Shown here piece after piece: positions 34,399 through 43,124 of a DNA stretch of 64,000 bases (positions are counted from its first letter, which is position 1; every line of letters begins with the position of its first letter). The notes beneath the pieces were generated by a model, which was not told the DNA's origin, ran no database searches, and saw only the letters and a list, made by a program, of their open reading frames with translations. The stretch comes from G963676655 sp963678305 (GTDB lineage Bacteria > Verrucomicrobiota > Lentisphaeria > Victivallales > Victivallaceae): NCBI GenBank assembly GCA_963678305.2, contig CAXXVV010000011.1:496001-560000 (forward strand). The letters run 5' to 3'. The position numbers and the translations under genes are program-made.

Positions 34399-37300
34399 TC
34401 AATTAGTTTTATTGATGATTCTTAAAACATAATACTGCCAGGGTTTAAAGTCCAGTTTCAAGATAAGTTTATCCTTGACAATTTTGAAATCATTTATGGC
34501 TTGTCCGTCCAGGGCGTTTTCAATCTGAATGTTTTTTCCTTGAACAGGGATGCTCAAGGTACCGCGCCCGGAACCGCCCTGATTCATGCAGAAAACAAAT
34601 TTTTCGTCAGGACTTTTGTCCCTGATTACCGCTTCAACCACCGGATTACCTTTGCCCAGACCTTTTATATCCTGATCGCGGTCATTCAGGAAACGGGCTC
34701 CGCGCTTGATCGCGGCAAGGTCAATAAGTTGAGCGACCCAGGAATTGAATTTTTCGGATATCTGGGGGTATCTTTTATAACATTGCGGATAGATCGAATA
34801 ACATATAAGATTACCTTTGCCCCATTTTCTTTGCCAGCCTATGATAGTCGAGTTTGAATCTTTAATAGGCCTGGCCCCTTTTATCTTATATGATGTTCTA
34901 CCGAGAAAATAGTCTTTAGCGAAGTTTATGCCGTTTTTCGCGAACCTGACGTCTACCGGATGTCTGAGGTCTTTCATAGATGGCTTGACTGGATTTTTTT
35001 TGCTTTTATTATATATTCTCCAGTCAAGTTCCTTCCAGGGCGCGCCGCCGATGACGGAGTAGTCCTTAAGCCACGGGTCCTTCAAGCCTGATGGCCCGAC
35101 AAAAATAACCGTTCCTCCCTGTTTGGCAAAAGATGCTATTTTTTTCGCCGCGGCTTCGGAAATGACATAAGACGGCGGTATTATCAGTTTGTTATATCTT
35201 CCCGGTGAATCGGGTAGAGAAACGTCATCGACATAATCGGCGGTGATCCCGTTCATCCGCAGAATATATCCCAGCGTATTCCTCGCCCTCATCCAGAGGG
35301 CGTTATATGGCTTGTTCCCGGTCGACAACAGGAAATATTCATTGGTGTCATGCGAGGCGTATATGGCAACATCGGTTTTAATCCGGGACGTTTGCAGCAT
35401 ATTATATTTTTTATTGAACTGATTGATTTTTTTGATCGACTTCTGATAGAATTTGTACTGCGGCAGTTCGGTTCCGTCGATATCGATCATGTACCACATC
35501 GGCGGCGCGCCTTTTTCCAGCCATGACTGTTTTTTCTTGATTTTCTTTTTGTCGGAATAGGGCTTCCAGGCAAATATCAGATTATTGGTAATGCCGTGGG
35601 CGATCAGACCCCAGTTCTGCATGTCGACGTATTCCGGCGGGAAAGAAGGCTGAACATATACCTCGACTCCCCATATCGGCTTTTTGGGTTCAATCGATTC
35701 GGACATTTCCATTACTTCGATCATTTCCATGGGATTGCCCAATGCGTTTCTGAAGCCTGAAGTATATTGAAAATCAAGCATGATAACATCCAGTTCCCTC
35801 ATCAAAGGCATAAAGACCTGGGGCCAGAATGTCGGCCAGGCCAGATTTTCCCCGTAGAGCGTCTTTTTATCATATTTTCTGGCCGTGTTCCTGAACTTGG
35901 AGTAAAGCTCAAGCGACGTACTGGTGCGCCAGCGCAGCCAATCCATTGATTTGCCGCCGTTTCGGGTCATTTTTTCAATGGTTTCTTTCGGGAAGAACCG
36001 GATATTTGATTTCCAGTCGATTTCCGCGGCGGTGTTGGATTGGCTGTTTTCAACAAACTTGCCGGGAGTGAAGAATTGTTTCACTTCATCCCAACTTTTA
36101 TATCTGGTATTCCATTTACGGTTGAGCTCGGAGAGATTTTTATATTGTTTTTGGCACCATTTCCGGAAGTCCATATCCGCATATTGGGTCGGGCATATTT
36201 TTCCTTTACTGAAATAAGCGCATTCACCGTTGATGAAGGTGGCGGCCACGGAAGGGGCCCTGCCGAAATTTTTTCCCGCGAAAACGGCTCTTTCTTCCAT
36301 GATTTTTCTTGCTTCCGGGTTATAGATGTCGAGAAATTTAACATCGGCGGGGTTGGCGTATTTGCGTTGATTGGGCCGACACCGGTCGCTCCGGATGATC
36401 GTTGCCAGGGTCGGAACAGCAGCCGCGGCGGTGACATATATTACATCATCGTTATATCTGCGAACCGCCGAACAGCTGATTCCGTCTTTTTTACCGGCAT
36501 CGGCTTCGGCCATGCTGTAGCCGCTGAAATAGTTATCGTTGAAAATCATATCGTTGCCGACGCCAAAGATGTTCTGAGGTTTGTAATCCGGAGCCATAAC
36601 AAACCTGATTATGCCGCGTGACGACATCATGCCGCTGGAACACAAACCGCCGATACGGCGTTTGGGATAAAAATAAGTTTTTCCATGAAACAGAACTTTA
36701 TTGCCTTGTTTAAAGAGCAAATAAACAATATAAGAATCCGGGGTGAGTTTTTGTAGCGGGATATCAAACTCATATACCTTCTTCTGTCCAATATTGATTT
36801 TTTTAACTACATCCTTTGCCGCCCCGTTCCAGCTGGACATATAGATCTGGCCATTGCCGGATAACGGCACTCTTGAGTTATTTGTAAGCGTCAATTTTGC
36901 GGTTTTTGCTTTGGAGGAAATAAATTTCGGCAGGTCATGGTTGTCAAAATTACTGAAGTTCAATTCAAAAAACTCTGCCGGGCAAATATTAAATTCGCTT
37001 GCGGCGTTTCCCGCTTCGATCTGAACGTCATCCAGCCATATTTTTCCTGAGTCGGCTTTCAATACCGCAATGGCTTGAAGCTCAGCCGGGAAGTTGACCG
37101 AAGTGGTGATTCTGGTCCATTTTGAATTGACTGGCAGCTTGATTTTGCTGGATGCGGCGGTCGGTCTTTTTGCCCCATTCCCGCTGACGCCCTGCAATTC
37201 AAGGGTTGCCCGGGCGCTATCGGTTTTCACCCAGGCGCTTAATGTTACGGGACCGGATTTGATTTTCCGGTCGTAGGCCGAATATAAGACGATCTTTTGC

Positions 37301-37617
37301 TTTGTCGCGTCCAGCAGCAAACTTCTCCGGCCGCTTTTGGCTTCAGCGGTTGATACCGAAGCGCCTTCCGCGTTTTCTCCGTGGAGCCACCAGGCTTCTA
37401 CCGGTAGTTCCGTCCATCCTTTCAACTGGGGGTATTGTTGCAGCATTTCGCCGCGTCCGTTGCGCATTGGTGTGCCGTTGAACATTTTGTCGTTTTCGAA
37501 ACTGGAGTTCCTGACGATATTTTTCGATGGGAGTTGAGCTAAAATTGAATTTGCGCAGCCTGTTAATAAGATTGCGCTTAAGATGATGTTCCTGTAAGTT
37601 TTTGTTTCCATGCCCAT
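34399..37617 (-). CDS. GH42-like glycosidase, predicted lipoprotein with CBM-like domain
   Basis: MGMETKTYRNIILSAILLTG then Cys gives the lipobox LLTGC, so the 1072-residue protein is probably lipid-anchored at the cell surface or in the periplasm. A CBM_4_9-like jelly roll spans about 35-210 (NSSFENDKMFNG opening, IWLDDVQIEAGNA closing). After a beta-domain the GH42-type barrel contains ATFINGECAYFSKGKICPTQ (acid/base candidate) and PIWGVEVYVQPSFPPEYVDM (nucleophile candidate), then GITNNLIFAWKPYSD. A trimerisation-like domain (DVAIYASHDTNEYFLLS, then LIIPPSYVISEAAAKKIASF) and a terminal sandwich complete it. A GAGAGG site precedes the first ATG by 5 nt; a second ATG is 6 bp further in. Substrate inferred only: beta-galactoside or related. 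Confidence 0.85.
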   Translation of the reverse strand: MGMETKTYRNIILSAILLTGCANSILAQLPSKNIVRNSSFENDKMFNGTPMRNGRGEMLQQYPQLKGWTELPVEAWWLHGENAEGASVSTAEAKSGRRSLLLDATKQKIVLYSAYDRKIKSGPVTLSAWVKTDSARATLELQGVSGNGAKRPTAASSKIKLPVNSKWTRITTSVNFPAELQAIAVLKADSGKIWLDDVQIEAGNAASEFNICPAEFFELNFSNFDNHDLPKFISSKAKTAKLTLTNNSRVPLSGNGQIYMSSWNGAAKDVVKKINIGQKKVYEFDIPLQKLTPDSYIVYLLFKQGNKVLFHGKTYFYPKRRIGGLCSSGMMSSRGIIRFVMAPDYKPQNIFGVGNDMIFNDNYFSGYSMAEADAGKKDGISCSAVRRYNDDVIYVTAAAAVPTLATIIRSDRCRPNQRKYANPADVKFLDIYNPEARKIMEERAVFAGKNFGRAPSVAATFINGECAYFSKGKICPTQYADMDFRKWCQKQYKNLSELNRKWNTRYKSWDEVKQFFTPGKFVENSQSNTAAEIDWKSNIRFFPKETIEKMTRNGGKSMDWLRWRTSTSLELYSKFRNTARKYDKKTLYGENLAWPTFWPQVFMPLMRELDVIMLDFQYTSGFRNALGNPMEMIEVMEMSESIEPKKPIWGVEVYVQPSFPPEYVDMQNWGLIAHGITNNLIFAWKPYSDKKKIKKKQSWLEKGAPPMWYMIDIDGTELPQYKFYQKSIKKINQFNKKYNMLQTSRIKTDVAIYASHDTNEYFLLSTGNKPYNALWMRARNTLGYILRMNGITADYVDDVSLPDSPGRYNKLIIPPSYVISEAAAKKIASFAKQGGTVIFVGPSGLKDPWLKDYSVIGGAPWKELDWRIYNKSKKNPVKPSMKDLRHPVDVRFAKNGINFAKDYFLGRTSYKIKGARPIKDSNSTIIGWQRKWGKGNLICYSIYPQCYKRYPQISEKFNSWVAQLIDLAAIKRGARFLNDRDQDIKGLGKGNPVVEAVIRDKSPDEKFVFCMNQGGSGRGTLSIPVQGKNIQIENALDGQAINDFKIVKDKLILKLDFKPWQYYVLRIINKTN

Positions 37618-37647
37618 GTAGACCTCTCTTGTTTTATTTTCCTCAAA

Positions 37648-40155
37648 TTAGATTATAGATTTCAACTTTATTTCCAGAACCGGATCAGGCTGCCAGTTGT
37701 CGTCAACCGGTTTGAAGTCCCATTGTCCCGGTTCGGCGGGAGGCTGGTTCAACGGAACTTGTTCGTGCACGTAATACCACTTGGGTTGGTCATAGATTTT
37801 GCCGTTAACGATCAGCGCCGGATTGTCGTCCGGGATTATCGAAATGTTATACAGTTTCCCGCCAACAAGTTCCATGTCGTAAGATGTCAGGTCACATATC
37901 AGCATTCCCGGGTATTTTTGAATAAACTGAATTGTCCCGTAATGCATATTGTACCTTATTTCAAATGAATTTTTGCCGGTTGACGCGGGCGGTTTTATCA
38001 GCTCGACAAAGCCTTTGGGATTGCCGTATTCAGGCAGGGAATTGAATCGCAGGGTAAAGTCGATTGATTTGTCCGGATTATTAAATTCCTGGTTGCAATT
38101 CGCCGGTTGACCAGTCTCTGCCGGTGCTGTTTCATATATTGTTTGATTACCGTTTTCCAGAAAAACAATTTGACCTTTATCAAGTTTTTTCCCTGCCAAC
38201 ATCTCCAACGCGCCTATCGTGAGATCTTCAGCCAGAAAGAGGAAACCGCCGGGAGCAACAGCGCTTTCCGGTAAATAACTGCCGCAATCCAATGCCTCTT
38301 TCGAGCAATTCCCGATTACCGTGCAATTTTCATACTCAGCCGTAATTACGTTATTCCGGCTGATGTCGTATTTGAGAAGTCTTGCCCCGAATAAGGTCTT
38401 AAACGCGGTTTTGCCTAAATGAGAGAGCAAATTAAGCCATCGTTTGTGTCTGGCGGTAAACCGGTCCTTTGAGACGATCCCCAGTTTGGGATTCAGGCTG
38501 TGCAATAAGGAAAAAGTCAACTGCGGGATCGTATTCTGACCCAGTCTCGAACCCGTATTATGCGGATAAAACCTGATATATTCATTTTTGAGAAAAACTC
38601 CGGGATCATTGCGGTAGCGGATATATTTGCCCCGGTCCGGGGTCCGCCAGTAATGCGCGCCGGGGGCGTCCGGGTTCCACGCCGGATGCAGGCAAAAGCC
38701 GGTTTGATACGGCAGTTGCCATGCCGCGCCGGCTTCCGACAACATCGGTTTTAACGCACCGTATTTTTTCATCATTTTCCTTATCTGGTCAAAGAAGAGG
38801 TCCGGGCCCGGCCCATCCGGATGAAAGTCATAACGGTTCCCGTAAATGTCGATTGCCCCGATGACATTGGTAAAATACATTTCGGCTCCCAGCTCATGCC
38901 ATTTCTCGTAAAACTGTTCAAGCAGTTCCTGAACCTTTTTACACGATGGAGAGACGATATATCCGGGCAGACACCAGTTGGCGGTCCTTGGTTTTCCGTC
39001 AATACGGACTTTGGCCATCTTTTCCAGGCCGAACCTATTATCGACGTCACTGCCTTTGCTCCAGTAGAAAAAACTGTTTCGGGGCATGAAAATGTGCCCG
39101 GAATCGCGAATGGCGCCCACTAATTCAACCAGGTCCCCGGCGGTGCCGTATGCTTCATTGGGCGGAAAATAATTCGGAAACGAATCCCAGCTTATCGGGG
39201 AGTGCTTTGTCGGATGCATGTAGCCGGGAGTGTGAATGATCGCCGGCGAAGGGATTTCCTGAACTATATGTTTAGCCTCCGTCATATTGCCGGCCAGCGG
39301 GACCAGTACGGCAGCGGCTATTTTATCATACAGTTCCGGCGCAATCTTATCCTGCAGGCCGGGAAGTTTGTTAAAGTTATCATGAATATAGGCGTCTCCC
39401 CACGTTCTGAGATCTTTAAATACCGAAATTTTATTTTTGACCGTGGTGAAACTGCGACCGGATTCCCTGAAACATATCGTGCCGGAGTTAATGGCAACAT
39501 GCCCGTTTTTTTCCTTGTTGCCGTCAAGTCTGGTATGGGTAGGCAGCAAAAAATCCGGTTCCTGAATTGCATACAAGCTCCATACTTTTCCCGGAGATGT
39601 AATAAGAAAACCGTCCCAGGTTGAATGCATGGTGTATTCTGTTTTGTACACGGGTTTGTATTCGATTGCCGACATGGTATGTTCGGGGATTAAAAAAGAA
39701 TCGGCGTCCTGATATTGTACCCGCCAACCGGGAATGGTGTCGATCTGGTATACCGGGAATTGGCCTTTGTTGGTAAAAGCCGCCCACCAGGTAATACTGT
39801 TTGCCTGTAGTTTGAAATACATTTTGACATCCACGGCGGGGTGAACGTAATTCAATGTTAACAGGCCGCTGTCCGGCTCCCATTCATACCCGTCGAGTGA
39901 GCTGTCCAAACTAGAAACAGAACAATCCCCCATCCGCCAGGTGCTTTGCCAGTATTGAGCCCGATCCGGGATTAATGGATAATCATTCGCGCGTTTGGTT
40001 TTTTCATCAAACAGCCAGGTGCGCCATAATGGAATCTCCTTATCTCCTGTAAAAGAGTTTTTGCAACCGGCCAGGGCCAGAGTTTGGAGGCTTAGTCCAT
40101 CCGGGGATATGGTTAATGCCGCATCCGCGCAGGTGAAGTGTTTAGTTTGGGGCAT
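37648..40155 (-). CDS. Putative glycosidase, DUF6259-like
   Basis: This 835-residue protein without a signal peptide has an N-terminal beta-supersandwich (about 1-260, WWAAFTNKGQFPVYQIDTIP). A TIM-barrel-like middle has HTPGYMHPTKHSPISWDSFP, HIFMPRNSFFYWSKGSDVD, AEMYFTNVIGAIDIYGNRYD and YGALKPMLSEAGAAWQLPYQ. The C-terminal beta-domain has FTLRFNSLPEYGNPKGFVEL. This layout resembles clan GH-D/GH101-type enzymes and the DUF6259 family, but I cannot assign a reaction; DIYGNRYDFHPD and LSEAGA hold the acidic residues I would test. It lies between a pseudopilin and a GH42-like lipoprotein gene. A remnant of a second copy of its first codons lies at 42241-42267. Confidence 0.72.
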   Translation of the reverse strand: MPQTKHFTCADAALTISPDGLSLQTLALAGCKNSFTGDKEIPLWRTWLFDEKTKRANDYPLIPDRAQYWQSTWRMGDCSVSSLDSSLDGYEWEPDSGLLTLNYVHPAVDVKMYFKLQANSITWWAAFTNKGQFPVYQIDTIPGWRVQYQDADSFLIPEHTMSAIEYKPVYKTEYTMHSTWDGFLITSPGKVWSLYAIQEPDFLLPTHTRLDGNKEKNGHVAINSGTICFRESGRSFTTVKNKISVFKDLRTWGDAYIHDNFNKLPGLQDKIAPELYDKIAAAVLVPLAGNMTEAKHIVQEIPSPAIIHTPGYMHPTKHSPISWDSFPNYFPPNEAYGTAGDLVELVGAIRDSGHIFMPRNSFFYWSKGSDVDNRFGLEKMAKVRIDGKPRTANWCLPGYIVSPSCKKVQELLEQFYEKWHELGAEMYFTNVIGAIDIYGNRYDFHPDGPGPDLFFDQIRKMMKKYGALKPMLSEAGAAWQLPYQTGFCLHPAWNPDAPGAHYWRTPDRGKYIRYRNDPGVFLKNEYIRFYPHNTGSRLGQNTIPQLTFSLLHSLNPKLGIVSKDRFTARHKRWLNLLSHLGKTAFKTLFGARLLKYDISRNNVITAEYENCTVIGNCSKEALDCGSYLPESAVAPGGFLFLAEDLTIGALEMLAGKKLDKGQIVFLENGNQTIYETAPAETGQPANCNQEFNNPDKSIDFTLRFNSLPEYGNPKGFVELIKPPASTGKNSFEIRYNMHYGTIQFIQKYPGMLICDLTSYDMELVGGKLYNISIIPDDNPALIVNGKIYDQPKWYYVHEQVPLNQPPAEPGQWDFKPVDDNWQPDPVLEIKLKSII

Positions 40156-40196
40156 ATAGAAATCTTCTTTTTGTGTATGTGTCTCAGAGTATGGGA

Positions 40197-40895
40197 TTAA
40201 AATCTTTTTTTACCGTCAAGGGTCCATTTATTGTTATTGTACCTTGAATCGTATAAGAAGCTTTCAGTTAAGTATAAATTTCTCCAGTAACCGGCTTTTA
40301 TTCCTTCGGCGTGCCCGTCCATAAAAAGAACATTGCAAACGGAATAATTCGCGTGTCTGGTGTAAGCTTCCTGTTGATTATTTACGGCGTAATCGTTCAC
40401 GATGAAGTAGCCTCTGTGTTCAGGATAATCGACGCCGCTGACAACCGGCACGGACAATGTATCACATACATTAACCAGACTTGAAGGCTTTTTCATCAAA
40501 GACTGTTTCGCCGGGGACAAGTTGCGGTAATTGTAGCCGTAACTGATATAACCGAGCCCGAAGTTCGCTTCGGTATATTCCTTCTGATTGCGGTCATTAG
40601 GACAATAAAATATTTTGTAATGCCTATGATTGTTTTCAAAAGAATCGATCATAAGCAGACTATTGTAATTTGTCGCCATTCCGATCGCCACCCGTCCACT
40701 GTTGTACGGGTAGTAATCATCCTGATTCATGATGTACTGACAGGTCAGCAATCCGATCTGTTTCTGGTTCGACAGGCAGGAAATTTGCCTTGCCCGTTCT
40801 CTTGCGGTGCTTAAGGCCGGCAGCAGCATTGACGCGAGTATAGCTATGATGGCTATTACGACAAGGAGTTCTATCAGTGTGAATGTTTTTTTCAT
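40197..40895 (-). CDS. Pseudopilin-like protein (paralogue of the gene at 42335)
   Basis: The 232 residues start MKKTFTLIELLVVIAIIAIL, then ASMLLPALSTARERARQISC and a small globular domain. Near the end, RHANYSVCNVLFMDGHAEG gives H-X11-DG, two residues longer than the usual spacing. The residue before the helix Phe is Thr, and no glycine precedes it, so canonical prepilin cleavage is doubtful. It is closely similar along its whole length to the product of 42335-43060, including the terminal NNKWTLDGKKRF. Start 40895 has an AAAAGGGA ribosome site. It is 41 bp upstream of the DUF6259-like gene. Confidence 0.93.
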   Translation of the reverse strand: MKKTFTLIELLVVIAIIAILASMLLPALSTARERARQISCLSNQKQIGLLTCQYIMNQDDYYPYNSGRVAIGMATNYNSLLMIDSFENNHRHYKIFYCPNDRNQKEYTEANFGLGYISYGYNYRNLSPAKQSLMKKPSSLVNVCDTLSVPVVSGVDYPEHRGYFIVNDYAVNNQQEAYTRHANYSVCNVLFMDGHAEGIKAGYWRNLYLTESFLYDSRYNNNKWTLDGKKRF

Positions 40896-40955
40896 GTCAT
40901 TATCCCTTTTCCTTCTGTTGCTGTTTGTTTTTTTATCTAAAGTGAACCGTACTGT

Positions 40956-42101
40956 TCATGGAACCCATTTTGCCTGATGCGAAAAGGAACAAATTCCTTC
41001 ATCAGTCATGTTAATCGATCTGACCATGTTGTTTACCGCCAGCATTCCGACCTGGCGCGGATCAAACTCAAGTCTGCTGACGCTTGGAGTGTGACCGCAT
41101 TTATTCCACAAGGTAATGATCTTGATATCTTTGCCGTCTCTAAGTTTATTTTCCTGCATCCAGGCCATTACCAGTGGAAGAAAGTGATCATCGGCAACAT
41201 AGAGAGCATCAGGGCGATTGTTCTTCCAAAGCTCGGATAATTGATTTTTAAGTTTTTTCCCGCGTGTCTCATTACATTTTATGATTGACCGGTATTCCAA
41301 ACCGGCTTTTTGCATTGACAGATCGTATACTTCTACTTCTTCAGACGAATTGTGATAATATATGTCCATGCAGATTAACCCAATACGGGAGAAGCCCATA
41401 TTGTGTAAAATTCTTACAGCACGGCTGAGCGCTTCGTTGGTATCTATCTGTACTAATGGTTCATGGTCAACCGGAAGACTTCCGTTCCATAAATATGTTA
41501 CCGGAGGAGTTAAGTCTTTGCCAAATGCCAGTTCAAAAGCTTTTTTATATATATCTGCCCAGCGGCACTCAAAAATATACCCGTCGCATTTAATTTTGGA
41601 AAACTCTTTTGCCAAATCCTCAATTGATTTGAGCCCGGATGTAAGTTTGTAGTTAATATGAGAATATTTTATCGCTTTATATTCCAGTTCCTCAAGCCGG
41701 TTCATTGCTCCGTTGACAATCAGGTCGTTTACTGTTGACAGCAGGGTACTGTCGCCGGGAATACCTATTTTCAGGCGATGTTTCTTGTGTTCCGGAATGT
41801 GGTTTGATCTTGTTTGATCCAGCATGAATATCTGCTCGGAGTTAATCCCGGTATAATTCATGATCTCTTCTTCGGAAGGCGCATCTTCGACAGGATAGAC
41901 TTTCCGGACATACGTTCCGCTGCCGTGCTTTCTGGTCAGGTAACCATCTTCCACCAGGACATCAAGCGAACGCCGGACTTTTTGGCGGGATTCACTGAGC
42001 AGACGTCCAAGTTCGGGTTCGGAACGCAGCCTCATCCCGCTTCGGCATGGAGGACAACTTAGTAAGTACTTGAATATTGCTATGACATTTTCTCGCTTCA
42101 T
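40956..42101 (-). CDS. GntR-type regulator with LacI-like ligand-binding domain
   Basis: The ORF opens farther upstream, but ATG 42101 (MKRENVIAIFKYLLSCPPCR, 381 residues) is the sensible start because the consensus promoter lies inside the longer ORF. Residues about 1-75 are a GntR winged helix (RLRSEPELGRLLSESRQKVR, then LVEDGYLTRKHGSGTYVRKV). Residues about 95-375 form a periplasmic-binding-protein-like sensor (HRLKIGIPGDSTLLSTVNDL, PDALYVADDHFLPLVMAWM). It lies between two paralogous pseudopilin genes. There is no ribosome site, and the -10 box ends 7 bp before the ATG, so the mRNA is probably leaderless. Interleaved palindromes cover the promoter, which suggests self-repression. It senses an unknown sugar. 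Confidence 0.92.
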   Translation of the reverse strand: MKRENVIAIFKYLLSCPPCRSGMRLRSEPELGRLLSESRQKVRRSLDVLVEDGYLTRKHGSGTYVRKVYPVEDAPSEEEIMNYTGINSEQIFMLDQTRSNHIPEHKKHRLKIGIPGDSTLLSTVNDLIVNGAMNRLEELEYKAIKYSHINYKLTSGLKSIEDLAKEFSKIKCDGYIFECRWADIYKKAFELAFGKDLTPPVTYLWNGSLPVDHEPLVQIDTNEALSRAVRILHNMGFSRIGLICMDIYYHNSSEEVEVYDLSMQKAGLEYRSIIKCNETRGKKLKNQLSELWKNNRPDALYVADDHFLPLVMAWMQENKLRDGKDIKIITLWNKCGHTPSVSRLEFDPRQVGMLAVNNMVRSINMTDEGICSFSHQAKWVP

Positions 42102-42137
42102 GTGGACAATTATACATGAAGTTGTCCAAAATGTCAA
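42096..42137 (-). promoter_or_regulatory. Consensus promoter giving a leaderless mRNA, covered by two interleaved palindromes
   Basis: On the minus strand TTGACA (42137-42132), a 17-bp spacer and TATAAT (42114-42109) are perfect sigma-70 boxes, and ATG 42101 sits where transcription should begin. Two inverted repeats are interleaved: TGGACAA/TTGTCCA (42128-42122 and 42109-42103) and CTTCATG/CATGAAG (42121-42115 and 42102-42096). Each has 7-bp perfect arms and a 12-bp centre, shifted by 7 bp. They cover the spacer, the -10 box and the start codon. Confidence 0.8.
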
Positions 42138-42240
42138 TAGTTTTTTCAAAAAAAATAAAAAAGTTAATAATTTTAAACTAAAAATATAATACATAAGTTA
42201 TTGTTCTTAAATGCCTTTGCTGGCGTTGGCCGGTTTCCGG

Positions 42241-42267
42241 TGTTAATGCTGCATCTGTGCAGGTGAA
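42241..42267 (-). pseudogene. Remnant of the 5' end of a second DUF6259-like gene
   Basis: Minus-strand 42267-42241 reads FTCTDAALT, against FTCADAALT at residues 7-15 of the intact gene at 37648-40155. Most differences at the DNA level are at third codon positions. It lies just downstream of the pseudopilin at 42335, in the same relative place as the intact gene behind the paralogous pseudopilin. It is very short, so confidence is limited. Confidence 0.55.
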
Positions 42268-42334
42268 TTGTCAGGATTCGAGAACTGAAAACATATGAAG
42301 CTGTTTTTCTGCCGGGCGGATCAGGTGCTTGAAA

Positions 42335-43060
42335 TTACCACCTTTTCTTGCCGTCAAGGGTCCATTTGTTGTCGTCGTACCTTGAATCATACAGTAATTG
42401 TTCAAGTAAATATAAATTTCTCCAGTAAGTCGTTTTTATACCTTCCGCATGCCCATCGATAAAGAGCACATTGCAGACAGAGTAGTTTGCATGTCTGGTG
42501 TATGCTTCGTTCGAGTTATTTACAGAATAATCGTTAACTACATAATATCCCCGGTTGTCCGGATAATCAATGCCGCTGACAACCGGCACCGCAAGGGTGT
42601 CACATGCATTCACCAGCGAGGACGGATGCATCATGCGCGACTGCTTTGCCGGATTCAGGGTCAGATTTCTGAAATTATGCCCGTAGCTTATATAGCCGTT
42701 GCCGAAATCGCTGGCCGTGTATTTACGCTGGTTACGGTCGTTCGGACAATAAAAAATCTTATTAAATTTATTATCGTTGCTGAAAGAGTTTCTCATCAAT
42801 TCCAAGTGGTATCTTGTCGGTTTGTTTATTGCGCCAAAGTCGATGTCATAGGGATAATAGTCGTCATAAGACATCATATAGTCGCTGGTCATCAGCCCAA
42901 TCTGTTTCAAGTTGCTTAAACATGATATCTGGCGAGCCCGTTCTCTGGCAGTGCTTAAGGCCGGTAGCAACATACTGGCAAGAATAGCTATAATAGCGAT
43001 AACTACTAGAAGTTCAATTAATGTAAAGTGTTGTCCGGCGTTTTTTTCCCTTCTTTCCAT
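42335..43060 (-). CDS. Pseudopilin-like protein (paralogue of the gene at 40197)
   Basis: The 241 residues start MERREKNAGQHFTLIELLVV, then IAIIAILASMLLPALSTARE. His precedes the helix Phe and the nearest glycine is at -3, so canonical cleavage is doubtful. RHANYSVCNVLFIDGHAEG gives H-X11-DG. The sequence parallels the 40197 product throughout (for example CLSNLKQIGLMTSDYMM, RNLYLLEQLLYDSRY), indicating tandem duplication. AAAGGAG lies before ATG 43060. The upstream neighbour is the GntR/LacI-type regulator. Confidence 0.93.
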   Translation of the reverse strand: MERREKNAGQHFTLIELLVVIAIIAILASMLLPALSTARERARQISCLSNLKQIGLMTSDYMMSYDDYYPYDIDFGAINKPTRYHLELMRNSFSNDNKFNKIFYCPNDRNQRKYTASDFGNGYISYGHNFRNLTLNPAKQSRMMHPSSLVNACDTLAVPVVSGIDYPDNRGYYVVNDYSVNNSNEAYTRHANYSVCNVLFIDGHAEGIKTTYWRNLYLLEQLLYDSRYDDNKWTLDGKKRW

Positions 43061-43124
43061 TTCTCTGCTCCTTTTTTTGTTTGCTTCTGCTTTGAAAAAA
43101 TACTATTTATATAAAATAACCTTA

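Noticed and set aside
42102..42194. Upstream extension of the GntR regulator with a hydrophobic N-terminus
   Set aside because: The extension contains the consensus promoter and operator, so it is not translated; ATG 42101 starts the normal family length.
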